Positions 37,471-46,292 of a stretch of 64,000 bases of DNA are shown here, in pieces (positions within the stretch are counted from its first letter, which is position 1; each line of letters begins with the position of its first letter). Position numbers and translations under genes: made by a program. Source of the stretch: Lewinellaceae bacterium. GTDB taxonomy: Bacteria; Bacteroidota; Bacteroidia; Chitinophagales; Saprospiraceae. The stretch covers positions 124,001 through 188,000 of the forward strand of contig JAHELJ010000003.1 of NCBI GenBank assembly GCA_024644235.1, read 5' to 3'. The notes under the pieces are model-generated. The model did not search any database and was not told the origin of the DNA. It saw only the letters and a program-made list of their open reading frames with translations.

Positions 37471-38835
37471 TTAAACTTCCTTCATACTCTTGCGATATAG
37501 GTCACCCGGCGTTTCATTCTTCATGCTTATTGGTTGGCCAGTGGTTTCCAGTACATTGAGCCAAAGGTCACTTCGTACATCGATCTTCTTGCGTTTGGCA
37601 ATAACCAATTCAATGGGCAGGTGCACAAACTTGTTGTTGCGCCTACCCACCACAAAATTAGTCTTGCCTGCCATTCCGGCGTGAGCACCATGTAAACCTA
37701 GTTTATTGCAGAAGATACTGTCACTGGGATTGGCCGGGGCACTGCGGATGATGTAGCTCGGATCAATATATTTTACTGTGACTTTCATGCTGATTTCCCG
37801 GAAATACTGCTTGATCTCATTCTTGAGCAGTATGCCGATATCATGATGCAAGATATTCCCGGAAGCGTCTTTGATCCGCTCATCGGTAAAATGGCTTTGA
37901 CCAGCTCCTTCGGCCACCACGATCACGCAATGATGCTTTCGTTCCAATCTCGCTCGAATTATTTCCAGCAAACCCTTTGGTCCATATAGATCGAAATCAA
38001 CCTCTGGTACTAGCACCAGGTTGACCTCCGGCATGGAAAGGGCGGCATTGGCGGCAATGAAGCCTGAATCACGGCCCATGAGTTTTACCATTGCCACGCC
38101 ATTATACGCTCCCCTGGCCTCCATATGGGCATCACGAATAATAGGGCTTGCTATGGTAAATGATGTTTCAAACCCAAAGCTTTTCTCGATATGGTTGATG
38201 TCGTTGTCAATTGTCTTGGGAATACCAGCGATGGCAATTTTTAGACCACGCTTCTTAATCTCCTTATGAATTTCCAGAGCGCCATGTAAAGTGCCATCAC
38301 CACCAATGGTGTACAAAATGTTGATTCCATGTCGATCGAGACAATCCACAATCTCACCGATATCTTGCTTCCCTCTTGAGGAGCCCAAAATGGTACCACC
38401 GAATTGATGAATGTTGGACACTTGATCCGGAGTCAACTCCAGAAATGGATGACCATACTCCGGAATAAAGCCTTCGTAGCCATATTGGATGCCCAGGATC
38501 TTCCTCACTCCATAACGGTACCAGAAGGCCATGACCAGGCTGCGGATGACGTCGTTGATTCCAGGGCATAAGCCCCCGCAGGTGACAATAGCAACTTTGG
38601 TCTTGGAGGGATCAAAGAATATCTTCTCTCTTGGACCAGCCAGTTCCATGGTCAGCAGATCTTTGCCGCTGCCATTGCTTCGATGCTCCTTGTGGATTAC
38701 ATCAAATATGACCCGTTCATCATCCTCGGCAAAATAAAACCGTTTTATCGCCTCTGCCCGGGTCTTCAGCGGTGACTTGATCTTGCAAGCACCCAGATTC
38801 TCAATGGTAAAGTCTTCCTGTTTCATGCTAGCCAA
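37471..38835 (-). CDS. pfkA: ATP-type 6-phosphofructokinase (long group)
   Basis: A 454-residue phosphofructokinase of the long group. Active-site pieces are TIGGDGTLHGA, IPKTIDNDI (catalytic Asp), MGRDSGFIA and the PGINDVI start of the fold. The phosphate-donor positions read Gly (GGDGT) and Lys (PKTIDND): by the known rule, Asp at the first site marks PPi enzymes, and Gly plus Lys is found in ATP-dependent members of this group such as trypanosomal and plant PFKs. ATP use is therefore the better prediction despite similarity to PPi-PFKs. A second ATG at 38826 is an alternative start. Confidence 0.92.
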   Translation of the reverse strand: MASMKQEDFTIENLGACKIKSPLKTRAEAIKRFYFAEDDERVIFDVIHKEHRSNGSGKDLLTMELAGPREKIFFDPSKTKVAIVTCGGLCPGINDVIRSLVMAFWYRYGVRKILGIQYGYEGFIPEYGHPFLELTPDQVSNIHQFGGTILGSSRGKQDIGEIVDCLDRHGINILYTIGGDGTLHGALEIHKEIKKRGLKIAIAGIPKTIDNDINHIEKSFGFETSFTIASPIIRDAHMEARGAYNGVAMVKLMGRDSGFIAANAALSMPEVNLVLVPEVDFDLYGPKGLLEIIRARLERKHHCVIVVAEGAGQSHFTDERIKDASGNILHHDIGILLKNEIKQYFREISMKVTVKYIDPSYIIRSAPANPSDSIFCNKLGLHGAHAGMAGKTNFVVGRRNNKFVHLPIELVIAKRKKIDVRSDLWLNVLETTGQPISMKNETPGDLYRKSMKEV

Positions 38836-38917
38836 TAAGTTACAAAAGCTTTGCCATTGATGAATTGAACTTTACTTATTCACTTCATTTTAAGAAATTA
38901 AACCAAACCTTGCTGCT

Positions 38918-39718
38918 ATGAGATTTCTTGCCATAAGTGTAATACTCGCCATCTTCGTTTCCTGCAATCGTGAGACAAATCCCTTTGATCTAGAGTCAGG
39001 CAAATGGATCGATCTTACTCACACCTTCAGTGATCAAACCATCTACTGGCCAACGTCAGACCCTTTTCTTCTGGACACGGTGTCGGAAGGGGTCACCCCG
39101 GCGGGTTATTACTACTCTGCATTTTCCTTTTGCACTGCTGAACATGGAGGAACGCACATGGATGCACCGGTACATTTCGCTGCCGGCAAGCAGGCTATGG
39201 ACGAGGTACCTATTGACCGTTTAATTGGCAAGGCCATAGTGATCGACGTCTCGGACAAAGCAATACCAAATCCCGACTACCAGATCTCATTGGAGGATTT
39301 TCAGAATTGGGAAACCAGCAATGGACCCCTGCCGCCAGATGTAATTGTCTTGATCCACACCGGGTTTGGTCGTTACTGGCCCGATCCTATCCGATATATG
39401 GGCACCGACGAAAAAGGCCATGAGGCTGTAGCGAAATTGCACTTCCCGGGGTTACACCCAGAAGCTGCACAGTGGCTGGTGGATGAGCGGAAGATCAAAG
39501 CAATTGGCCTCGACACGCCCAGCATTGACTATGGACAGTCAAAGTTATTTGAAAGCCACCAGATTCTATTTGCCGACAACATCCCTGCCTTCGAAAACGT
39601 GGCTAACCTGGATCAGGTGCCGGCAAGGGGTTCCTGGGTCTTTGCTTTGCCAATGAAGATCGATGGCGGGAGCGGGGGACCATTGCGGATCGTGGCCTGG
39701 GTGACTGACGATGTCTGA
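38918..39718 (+). CDS. Cyclase-family hydrolase, lipoprotein
   Basis: A 266-residue protein of the cyclase/kynurenine formamidase-like family. The metal-binding signature is HGGTHMDAPVHFAAG, preceded by the conserved IDLTHTFSDQTIYWP. The N-terminus MRFLAISVILAIFVSC is a lipoprotein signal with Cys16, so unlike cytoplasmic kynurenine formamidase it should sit in the envelope. The family hydrolyses N-formyl or cyclic amides and esters; substrate here is unknown. Its stop overlaps the start of the next gene by 8 bases. Confidence 0.88.
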   Translation: MRFLAISVILAIFVSCNRETNPFDLESGKWIDLTHTFSDQTIYWPTSDPFLLDTVSEGVTPAGYYYSAFSFCTAEHGGTHMDAPVHFAAGKQAMDEVPIDRLIGKAIVIDVSDKAIPNPDYQISLEDFQNWETSNGPLPPDVIVLIHTGFGRYWPDPIRYMGTDEKGHEAVAKLHFPGLHPEAAQWLVDERKIKAIGLDTPSIDYGQSKLFESHQILFADNIPAFENVANLDQVPARGSWVFALPMKIDGGSGGPLRIVAWVTDDV

Positions 39719-40217
39719 TAATTTCCCTAGATTAAGAAACTCGCGCATGCTAGTAGAAACACCAGGAAAGACCTGTGGCTGTCGGAGCCATCGTAAACTG
39801 CCGGTAGACAGGTACGCCTGGTTGCCGGCGATGACTATGGTTATTCTCCCGAAATGTCCGCTCTGCATTTTCTCTTATTCATCGGCTATCACTATGTGCA
39901 GTGGGACCAAAATTTACCAGAGTGCTGCAACAGGCAGTTTTATCTTTTTCTGGTCTGTTTCTCTGATTCTCATGTGCTCCTTGGTTCTAAATTGGAAAGG
40001 TGGGTGGACTATCCTTTCGATTGTTCTAGCTGCAGTCGGGTGTAGCCTGGTGGGACTCCACTTGTTTTTCGCGTTTCCATCCATCGCCTTTTATATCGGC
40101 TCTTTCTCGCTGATGATATCTTGTTTCACCAATGCAAACATGATATTTTTCACCAAGTGGCTGAAGCAACTACAATACCTTCAAGGTGGCATATGGGTTC
40201 GGATCAATCAAAGATGA
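39711..40217 (+). CDS. Small membrane protein with KCPLC motif
   Basis: A 168-residue protein with an unremarkable 50-residue N-terminus, the motif LPKCPLCIFSYSSA and three to four hydrophobic segments (SFIFFWSVSLILMCSLVL, ILSIVLAAVGCSLVGLHLFF, FYIGSFSLMISC). The xKCPxC motif before membrane spans recalls MerC-like and related small Bacteroidota proteins, and could bind a soft metal. It overlaps the cyclase-family gene by 8 bases, so translation is probably coupled. It ends 180 bp before the cox cluster. Function is unknown. Confidence 0.7.
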   Translation: MSDNFPRLRNSRMLVETPGKTCGCRSHRKLPVDRYAWLPAMTMVILPKCPLCIFSYSSAITMCSGTKIYQSAATGSFIFFWSVSLILMCSLVLNWKGGWTILSIVLAAVGCSLVGLHLFFAFPSIAFYIGSFSLMISCFTNANMIFFTKWLKQLQYLQGGIWVRINQR

Positions 40218-40291
40218 GTTTTGAGAAAATGCGGCAATTTCTGCTTGGTCTCCCGCCGGTCAAAATCATGATCTCCCCTGGTCTGGAATAA

Positions 40292-40322
40292 TTTGGAAAA
40301 GAGGCCTTTTAGTTTATCTTTA
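40292..40322 (+). promoter_or_regulatory. Bacteroidota-type promoter before coxM
   Basis: TTTG at 40292-40295, a 19-base spacer, then TATCTTTA at 40315-40322 (7 of 8 to TAnnTTTG). Spacing and order match the Bacteroidota primary-sigma promoter. The predicted leader to the coxM ATG is about 70 nt. Confidence 0.5.
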
Positions 40323-40396
40323 TAGGTAAGGATTTGTAGTATAGCTCAACACCCACCTACGGTTCTAAACTCCTTTTCTAACCAAAACAAAACACT

Positions 40397-41266
40397 ATGA
40401 TCCCTGGATCATTCGATTACTCGGCTCCCTCCAGTCTTGAGGAAGCTATCTCCTTATTACAGCAGCATGGTGATGACGCAAAGATTCTATCAGGTGGGCA
40501 CAGTTTAATTCCTATGATGAAACTTCGGCTGGCTTCACCTGCTCATGTGATAGATATCAATCGGATACCAGATCTCGACTATATAAAGGAAGAAGATGGT
40601 GTCCTCCGGATCGGAGCATTGGTGCGCGAAGCGGATTTGGAGGAATCGGAATTGATCCGCTCGAAATATCCGATTATTTACGAAGCGACGAAATTGATCG
40701 CTGATCCTAGCGTTCGAAATGTTGCTACTCTTGCTGGCAATCTGGCTCATGGTGATGCAGCGAATGATCATCCTGCAGTAATGCTGGCACTAGGTGCAGA
40801 ACTAGTTGCAACAGGTCCAAATGGATCTCGAACGATTGCGATCGGAGACTTCTTTCAGGGGTTCTTCACTACCGCATTGGAAGTCAATGAGATCCTAACC
40901 GAAATTCGCATCCCTTCTCCCGCCGCCAACAGCAGCGGCACCTATCTCAAACTTGAAAGGAAAGTGGGAGACTATGCTACAGCTGGCATTGCTCTACAAT
41001 TAGCACTGGGACCACAAGCGGTTTGTGAGTCTGCCGGCATCGGCCTCACTAATGTGGGTGACATGCCCATAAAAGCCATTGCTGCCGAGCAATCATTGGT
41101 GGGAAAGACATTGAATGACGAACATATGAAGCATGCGGCTGAGCTAGCTAGCGATGCCTCTGATCCAATGCCTGACCTTCGTGGCTCAGCAGAGTATAAG
41201 AAAAATATGGTCCGAGTCTTGACTTACCGAGCTCTAAAGCAAGTCGTTGAAAAAATTCTATCCTAA
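40397..41266 (+). CDS. coxM: Aerobic CO dehydrogenase, FAD-binding medium subunit
   Basis: A 289-residue subunit that carries FAD and passes electrons from the iron-sulfur subunit to quinone. The two FAD-binding motifs are [19 protein letters not shown] near residue 35 and [18 protein letters not shown] near residue 115. The C-terminal domain ([18 protein letters not shown]) is typical of CoxM/CutM proteins. It opens the cluster in the canonical M-S-L order behind a good promoter match. The next gene starts 22 bp after its stop. Confidence 0.93.
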   Translation: MIPGSFDYSAPSSLEEAISLLQQHGDDAKILSGGHSLIPMMKLRLASPAHVIDINRIPDLDYIKEEDGVLRIGALVREADLEESELIRSKYPIIYEATKLIADPSVRNVATLAGNLAHGDAANDHPAVMLALGAELVATGPNGSRTIAIGDFFQGFFTTALEVNEILTEIRIPSPAANSSGTYLKLERKVGDYATAGIALQLALGPQAVCESAGIGLTNVGDMPIKAIAAEQSLVGKTLNDEHMKHAAELASDASDPMPDLRGSAEYKKNMVRVLTYRALKQVVEKILS

Positions 41267-41288
41267 GCAGTCAATAAAAGGAAACATC

Positions 41289-41768
41289 ATGCATTCTATT
41301 ACAGTCACCGTAAATGGACAAGCTTACACCAAAGAAGTTGAAGCACGTCTTCTGCTGGTCCATTTTATCCGAGATGTCCTTGCCTTAACAGGAACCCATA
41401 TAGGCTGTGACACATCCAACTGCGGAGCCTGCACCATCCTGATCAATGGCAGATCAGTTAAATCCTGCACTCAATTTGCAGTGCAGGCGGATGGCAAAGA
41501 AATCACCACGGTCGAAGGTATGGCTGGTGAAGCCCTGCACCCTATTCAGGAAGGATTCAAAGAGGAGCATGGCCTGCAATGTGGATTTTGTACTCCGGGA
41601 ATGATTATGCGTGCATCGGATCTGCTCAGCAAAAATCCCAATCCGAGTGAGGAGGAAATACGTTGGGCTATCTCAGGCAATCTGTGCCGATGTACCGGAT
41701 ACAACAACATTGTTAAGGCAATAAAGTATGCCGCCTCTAAAATGACAGAAGAAGTAGTTGAATCTTAG
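41289..41768 (+). CDS. coxS: Aerobic CO dehydrogenase, 2Fe-2S small subunit
   Basis: A 159-residue protein with two [2Fe-2S] clusters. The plant-ferredoxin-type site is [22 protein letters not shown], and the second, helical site has CGFCTPGM and CRCTGYNN. The C-terminal cluster transfers electrons from the molybdenum centre. The ATG at 41289 is chosen; a frame opening at 41247 lies inside coxM. Size and motif order match CoxS/CutS. Confidence 0.95.
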   Translation: MHSITVTVNGQAYTKEVEARLLLVHFIRDVLALTGTHIGCDTSNCGACTILINGRSVKSCTQFAVQADGKEITTVEGMAGEALHPIQEGFKEEHGLQCGFCTPGMIMRASDLLSKNPNPSEEEIRWAISGNLCRCTGYNNIVKAIKYAASKMTEEVVES

Positions 41769-41800
41769 CAATCGATTTATTGGCATATCAACCATTCAAA

Positions 41801-44176
41801 ATGAGTGAGAATTATATTAAGACCCCAAAGGAAATATGTGGACTCGGCCATCGCATGAAGCGTAAGGAAGATGCCAGGTTTATTCAAGGTAAAGGCCGTT
41901 ATATCGACGACATTGTACTCCCCGGCACCTTGTACATGGATATCGTACGAAGTCCGTATGCATATGCAAAGATTTTGAGTATCAACAGTGAGAAGGCCCT
42001 TGCCATACCAGGAGTGTTAGCAGTCATTACCGGTAAAGATCTGGAGGCCTACAACTTACATTGGATGCCCACCCTAATGTCTGATACCCAGATGGTGTTG
42101 CCAACCGACACCGTGATGTATCAGGCTCAGGAAGTAGCAGCCGTTATCGCCACTGACAAATACATAGCTGCTGACGCAGTACTTGCTGTCGATGTTGAAT
42201 ATGAGCCCATGAAACCTGTGATCGATCCTCACAAAGCTCTGGATGCCGATGCACCGGTTTTGAGGAGTGATAAAGAAGGCAAAACCGACAACCACATCTG
42301 GCACTGGGAAGCAGGTGACCGTACAGCGACGGATACCGCTTTTGCGAATGCAGAAGTCGTGGTCAAAGAGCAAATCTATACACCCCGAATCCATGTAGTC
42401 TCGATTGAAACATGCGGATGCGTCGCTGATTTCGATAAAGTGGAAGGAAAATTGACCCTTTACATGACTACCCAGGCTCCTCATGCGATTCGAACTGTTC
42501 TGGCTCTGGTTGCAGGGCACGTAGGCTTGTCTGAGGAGAAAATCAGGGTGATATCACCCGATATTGGAGGAGGATTCGGAGGCAAGGTTCCCGTATATCC
42601 GGGATACGTCATTGCTACCGCGGCATCCGTTCTAATCGGTAAACCAGTTAAATGGATCGAAGACAGAATGGAAAATCTTCAGGCAGATTCTTTTGCCCGT
42701 GATTATCACATGACCTGCGAACTCGCCGCCACCAAGGAAGGTAAGATTCAGGCGCTCAGAATTAAGACGCTTGCAGATCATGGATATACAGATGCAGCTG
42801 CCAACCCATCGAAGTTTCCGGCAGGTATGTTCAGTATATGTACTGGATCATACGATTATGATACGGCCTTTACTGAGATGGACGCTGTCTACACTAACAA
42901 ACCTCCCGGCGGAGTGGCATATCGTTGCTCCTTTCGGGTCACCGAAGCTGTGCATGCGATTGAACGAATGGTAGACCGGCTGGCGCAGGAAATTGGCAAA
43001 GATCCGGCTCAACTCCGCTTTGAGAATTTCATTAATAAAGATCAGTTCCCTTATCAGTCGGCCTTAGGCTGGGAATATGATAGCGGTGACTATCATCAGG
43101 CGCTGGAGAAAGCCATGGAGATCATCTCATATGACGAATTGCGAAAAGAACAGGCTGAAAAAAGAGCCAATGGAGAGCTTATGGGTATTGGCATTTCCAG
43201 CTTCACTGAAATAGTTGGCGCTGGGCCATCGAAACACTTTGACATTCTTGGTATCAAGATGTTTGACAGCGCAGAGATACGCGTTCATCCCACTGGTAAA
43301 GCCATCGCCCGCTTCGGCACCAAATCCCAGGGGCAAGGTCATGAAACGACCTACGCACAGATCATAGCTCAAGAACTTGGTATTCCTGCAGAACATATTC
43401 AGGTGGAGGAAGGAGATACGGATACTGCCCCGTATGGATTAGGCACCTATGCCAGCCGAAGTACTCCAACTGCCGGAGCTGCGGCAGTTATCGCTGCCCG
43501 TAAATTAAGGGACAAAGCCAAAAAGATAGCTGCCCATTTACTCGAAGTGAGTGAAGAAGATCTGGAATGGGAGCCGGGGAAATTTTCAGTGAAAGGTGCT
43601 CCTGATAAGGCAAAGACCATTCAGGAAATTGTCTTTGCTGCCTATACCAACCATCCGCAAGGGATGGAAGCTGGATTTGAAGCGGTACACTACTACGATC
43701 CCCCGAACCTCACTTTCCCTTTTGGCTCTTACATCTGCGTAGTGGATATCGACAAGGGCACCGGCCAGGTTAAGGTGAGGAGGTTTATAGCGGTAGACGA
43801 CTGTGGAACGATCATCAATCCGATGGTGGTGGAGGGTCAGATCCACGGTGGGTTGACGCAAGGTCTGGCTCCTGCCCTATACGAGGAATTGATTTATGAC
43901 GAAGATGGTAATATCCTGAATGGATCGCTAATGGATTATCTGGTGCCAACTGCTGTGGAGTCCCCAAGTTGGGAGACTGCACACACCGTAACTCCTTCTC
44001 CTCATCATCCTATTGGCGCAAAAGGAGTCGGCGAATCTCCTACGGTAGGGGCTCCACCGGCGATCGCCAATGCCGTTGTAGATGCTCTTTCACACCTCGG
44101 TGTTACTCATATTGATATTCCAATCACGGCAACGAAAGTATGGGAAATACTGAGAGAAAAAGGAGTAGCAGAGTGA
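41801..44176 (+). CDS. coxL: Form I carbon monoxide dehydrogenase, molybdenum large subunit
   Basis: A 791-residue molybdopterin subunit of the xanthine-oxidase family. The active-site loop is VAYRCSFR with Cys376, the diagnostic AYxCSFR of form I enzymes in which Cys binds the copper of the Mo-S-Cu site (form II has AYRGAGR). Other family-defining pieces are DIGGGFGGKVPVYPGY, KSQGQGHETTYAQIIAQEL, GDTDTAPYGLGTYASRS and the catalytic Glu region GAKGVGESPTVGAPPA. I start at ATG 41801 (MSENYIKTPKEICGLG); a TTG at 41780 is also in frame. It should oxidise CO to CO2 and feed electrons to the respiratory chain at the inner face of the membrane. Confidence 0.93.
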   Translation: MSENYIKTPKEICGLGHRMKRKEDARFIQGKGRYIDDIVLPGTLYMDIVRSPYAYAKILSINSEKALAIPGVLAVITGKDLEAYNLHWMPTLMSDTQMVLPTDTVMYQAQEVAAVIATDKYIAADAVLAVDVEYEPMKPVIDPHKALDADAPVLRSDKEGKTDNHIWHWEAGDRTATDTAFANAEVVVKEQIYTPRIHVVSIETCGCVADFDKVEGKLTLYMTTQAPHAIRTVLALVAGHVGLSEEKIRVISPDIGGGFGGKVPVYPGYVIATAASVLIGKPVKWIEDRMENLQADSFARDYHMTCELAATKEGKIQALRIKTLADHGYTDAAANPSKFPAGMFSICTGSYDYDTAFTEMDAVYTNKPPGGVAYRCSFRVTEAVHAIERMVDRLAQEIGKDPAQLRFENFINKDQFPYQSALGWEYDSGDYHQALEKAMEIISYDELRKEQAEKRANGELMGIGISSFTEIVGAGPSKHFDILGIKMFDSAEIRVHPTGKAIARFGTKSQGQGHETTYAQIIAQELGIPAEHIQVEEGDTDTAPYGLGTYASRSTPTAGAAAVIAARKLRDKAKKIAAHLLEVSEEDLEWEPGKFSVKGAPDKAKTIQEIVFAAYTNHPQGMEAGFEAVHYYDPPNLTFPFGSYICVVDIDKGTGQVKVRRFIAVDDCGTIINPMVVEGQIHGGLTQGLAPALYEELIYDEDGNILNGSLMDYLVPTAVESPSWETAHTVTPSPHHPIGAKGVGESPTVGAPPAIANAVVDALSHLGVTHIDIPITATKVWEILREKGVAE

Positions 44177-44251
44177 GTCAATGCATATTAAGATATTTCA
44201 ACACTTTGGCGATAGTCCTGTTTAGGAGAAGGAAAGAGAGACTTCCATTCG

Positions 44252-45142
44252 ATGCTTGATCTAGCCAAAGATTTTGATGCACAGTCTATTATATCTGCCT
44301 TTTCAGAGGTTGGGTATATTATGGATGAAGAGCTGGCCACCATCATCTTTCTTTTACTCAAGTTAAATAAACCACTGCTGATCGAAGGAAACCCGGGCAT
44401 TGGGAAGACATCAACGGCTACTCATCTCGCCAAAGCTCTAAATACCCGTCTGATCAGATTGCAATGCTTTGAAGGGTTAGATCTTCAAAACGCAGTATAT
44501 GAATGGAATTATCAAAAGCAATTACTTGGAATCAAGATCCGTGAAAAAAGCGAGGAATCAACCCAGGAAAAGGAATCTGAGATTTTTGGTGCCGATTACC
44601 TGCTGAAAAGGCCATTGCTTGAGTCAATCACAGAACTGGACAAAGCACCCGTACTATTGATCGATGAGATTGATCGAGCCGATGAGGAATTTGAGGCTTT
44701 TCTACTCGAGCTTCTTTCGGATTTTCAGATCAGCATCCCTGAAATGGGCACCATCAAGGCACTACATGTACCCCATGTCATACTTACCTCCAATCGGACC
44801 CGGGAATTGAGCGATGCCCTGCGAAGAAGATGTCTGTATCACTGGCTCGATTATCCCACTCCGGAAAAAGAGATGGCTATCATAAATAAACACTTTCCGG
44901 AGATTGAATCAAAACTGGCGACCAGTTTAGTAAAAGTCATCCAACAACTCCGGACCCAGAAATTGAATAAGGTTCCCGGTGTTTCAGAAACCCTCGATTG
45001 GGTATCCGGGTTGATGGCCTTGGGATATAAAACGCTGGATGCAGAGGTCTTAGAAAAAACTATTGGATGCTTTATCAAATCACAGGCAGATATCGAATCT
45101 CTTCAAGGTGAGGCTATTGAGAAATTGTTGGAAGTAAGCTGA
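44252..45142 (+). CDS. coxD: CoxD-like MoxR-type AAA+ ATPase
   Basis: A 296-residue AAA+ protein. Walker A is EGNPGIGKTSTATHLA, Walker B is VLLIDEIDRADEEFEAFLLE, followed by sensor-1 LTSNRTRELSDALRRRC. CoxD of Oligotropha is needed to build the Mo-S-Cu site of CO dehydrogenase, and this gene is in the same place after coxL. It ends 4 bases before coxE, its usual VWA partner. A MoxR/VWA pair acts as a chaperone-like machine on the enzyme. Confidence 0.9.
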   Translation: MLDLAKDFDAQSIISAFSEVGYIMDEELATIIFLLLKLNKPLLIEGNPGIGKTSTATHLAKALNTRLIRLQCFEGLDLQNAVYEWNYQKQLLGIKIREKSEESTQEKESEIFGADYLLKRPLLESITELDKAPVLLIDEIDRADEEFEAFLLELLSDFQISIPEMGTIKALHVPHVILTSNRTRELSDALRRRCLYHWLDYPTPEKEMAIINKHFPEIESKLATSLVKVIQQLRTQKLNKVPGVSETLDWVSGLMALGYKTLDAEVLEKTIGCFIKSQADIESLQGEAIEKLLEVS

Positions 45143-45146
45143 AGTG

Positions 45147-46292
45147 ATGTTGTCGGACACAAAAAACACAAATGGACTTGCAAGTCATCTGAGAGACTTC
45201 ATTCATTTTGCCCGACGGCGCGGTTTTCCAATCAGCATTCAACAGGGACTTGACATGATTGAAGTAGCTCGCACCGGTATCATTTTTCAGAAGAGAGCTT
45301 TCTACTATGCCTTGAAGGCTGTTTGCTGTATAGATAAAGATCAGATTCCTCAATTTGATGAATTGTTTCGGATTTTTTGGTTTGGTGGCGAGGACAGCGA
45401 GTCAGTAGGAAAAGGTAAAATGAGGATCGAAGAGATTCAGAATCTTCCCAAAAAACACGGCACCTTGACGATCTGGGGTTATGGAGGATCGAATCAGGAA
45501 GGAGATCACCTTGCCAAGACGGTCACGGGAGCCAACTCTCAGGAAAGGCTTATGAAGGTCGATTTCAGCAGTCTTCCCGACATGGAGACCGGAGTCCTTG
45601 ATGAACTAGCACAACGTTTGTGGCGAGAGATGAGTAAAAGACTAAAAAAGCGCCTGCGGTCGAAAAAAGGTAGAGATGTGATCCATATGCGGCAAACAAT
45701 CCGAAAAAGTCTTGAACAGGGTGGCGATCCAATCTATTTGCTGTTAAAACAAAAAAAGAAACGAAAAAAGAGATTGGTACTGCTCCTGGATATCAGTGGT
45801 TCGATGGAGAAGTACAGCTTCTTCCTTCTTCGCTTTATTCAAGCATTGCAGATGTACTTCGAAAAAGTTGAATCTTTTGCTTTTAGCACACGGTTGGAAA
45901 GGCTGACTGATCTCTTGCAGAAAGATCTTGTGATCTCAGACCTCCAACAACTGAGCAGTCGAATTAAAGATTGGTCTGGCGGAACCAGAATTGGACATTG
46001 CTTAGGTACTTTTAATGAAACTTATTCACATCGTCTTTTGTCATCGAGGACCACATTGATCATATTGAGTGATGGTCTGGACACCGATCCACCGGGTATG
46101 TTGTCCAGGGAGTTGGAAAAGATCTCTAGTCGAGTCAAAGAAGTGGTTTGGCTTAACCCACTGAAAGGCAAGCCAGGGTACCAGCCAGAAGCTAGAGGCA
46201 TGGCCGAAGCATTGCCCCATTTGGATCACTTTCAGACTGCTCACAATTTGGAAAGTATTTTGGAACTTGAAAGTCTTTTAGCGCATGCATGA
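45147..46292 (+). CDS. coxE: CoxE-like VWA-domain maturation protein
   Basis: A 381-residue protein. The N-terminal region (residues 10-190) is charged and contains the long basic stretch KRLKKRLRSKKGRD. The C-terminal von Willebrand A domain has the MIDAS motif LLLDISGSMEKYS and the later WSGGTRIGHCLG and LSDGLDTDPPG pieces. The start is GTG ATG TTG; I use the ATG at 45147. It forms a pair with the AAA+ gene just upstream and overlaps coxF by 8 bases. Known homologues help insert sulfur/copper into CO dehydrogenase. Confidence 0.9.
   Translation: MLSDTKNTNGLASHLRDFIHFARRRGFPISIQQGLDMIEVARTGIIFQKRAFYYALKAVCCIDKDQIPQFDELFRIFWFGGEDSESVGKGKMRIEEIQNLPKKHGTLTIWGYGGSNQEGDHLAKTVTGANSQERLMKVDFSSLPDMETGVLDELAQRLWREMSKRLKKRLRSKKGRDVIHMRQTIRKSLEQGGDPIYLLLKQKKKRKKRLVLLLDISGSMEKYSFFLLRFIQALQMYFEKVESFAFSTRLERLTDLLQKDLVISDLQQLSSRIKDWSGGTRIGHCLGTFNETYSHRLLSSRTTLIILSDGLDTDPPGMLSRELEKISSRVKEVVWLNPLKGKPGYQPEARGMAEALPHLDHFQTAHNLESILELESLLAHA

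Noticed and set aside
37471-38835. PPi-dependent phosphofructokinase
   Set aside because: The first donor-site residue is Gly (GGDGT), not the Asp that marks PPi enzymes.
41801-44176. Form II CoxL or xanthine dehydrogenase
   Set aside because: The active-site loop is AYRCSFR, the form I signature, not AYRGAGR or a xanthine dehydrogenase loop.
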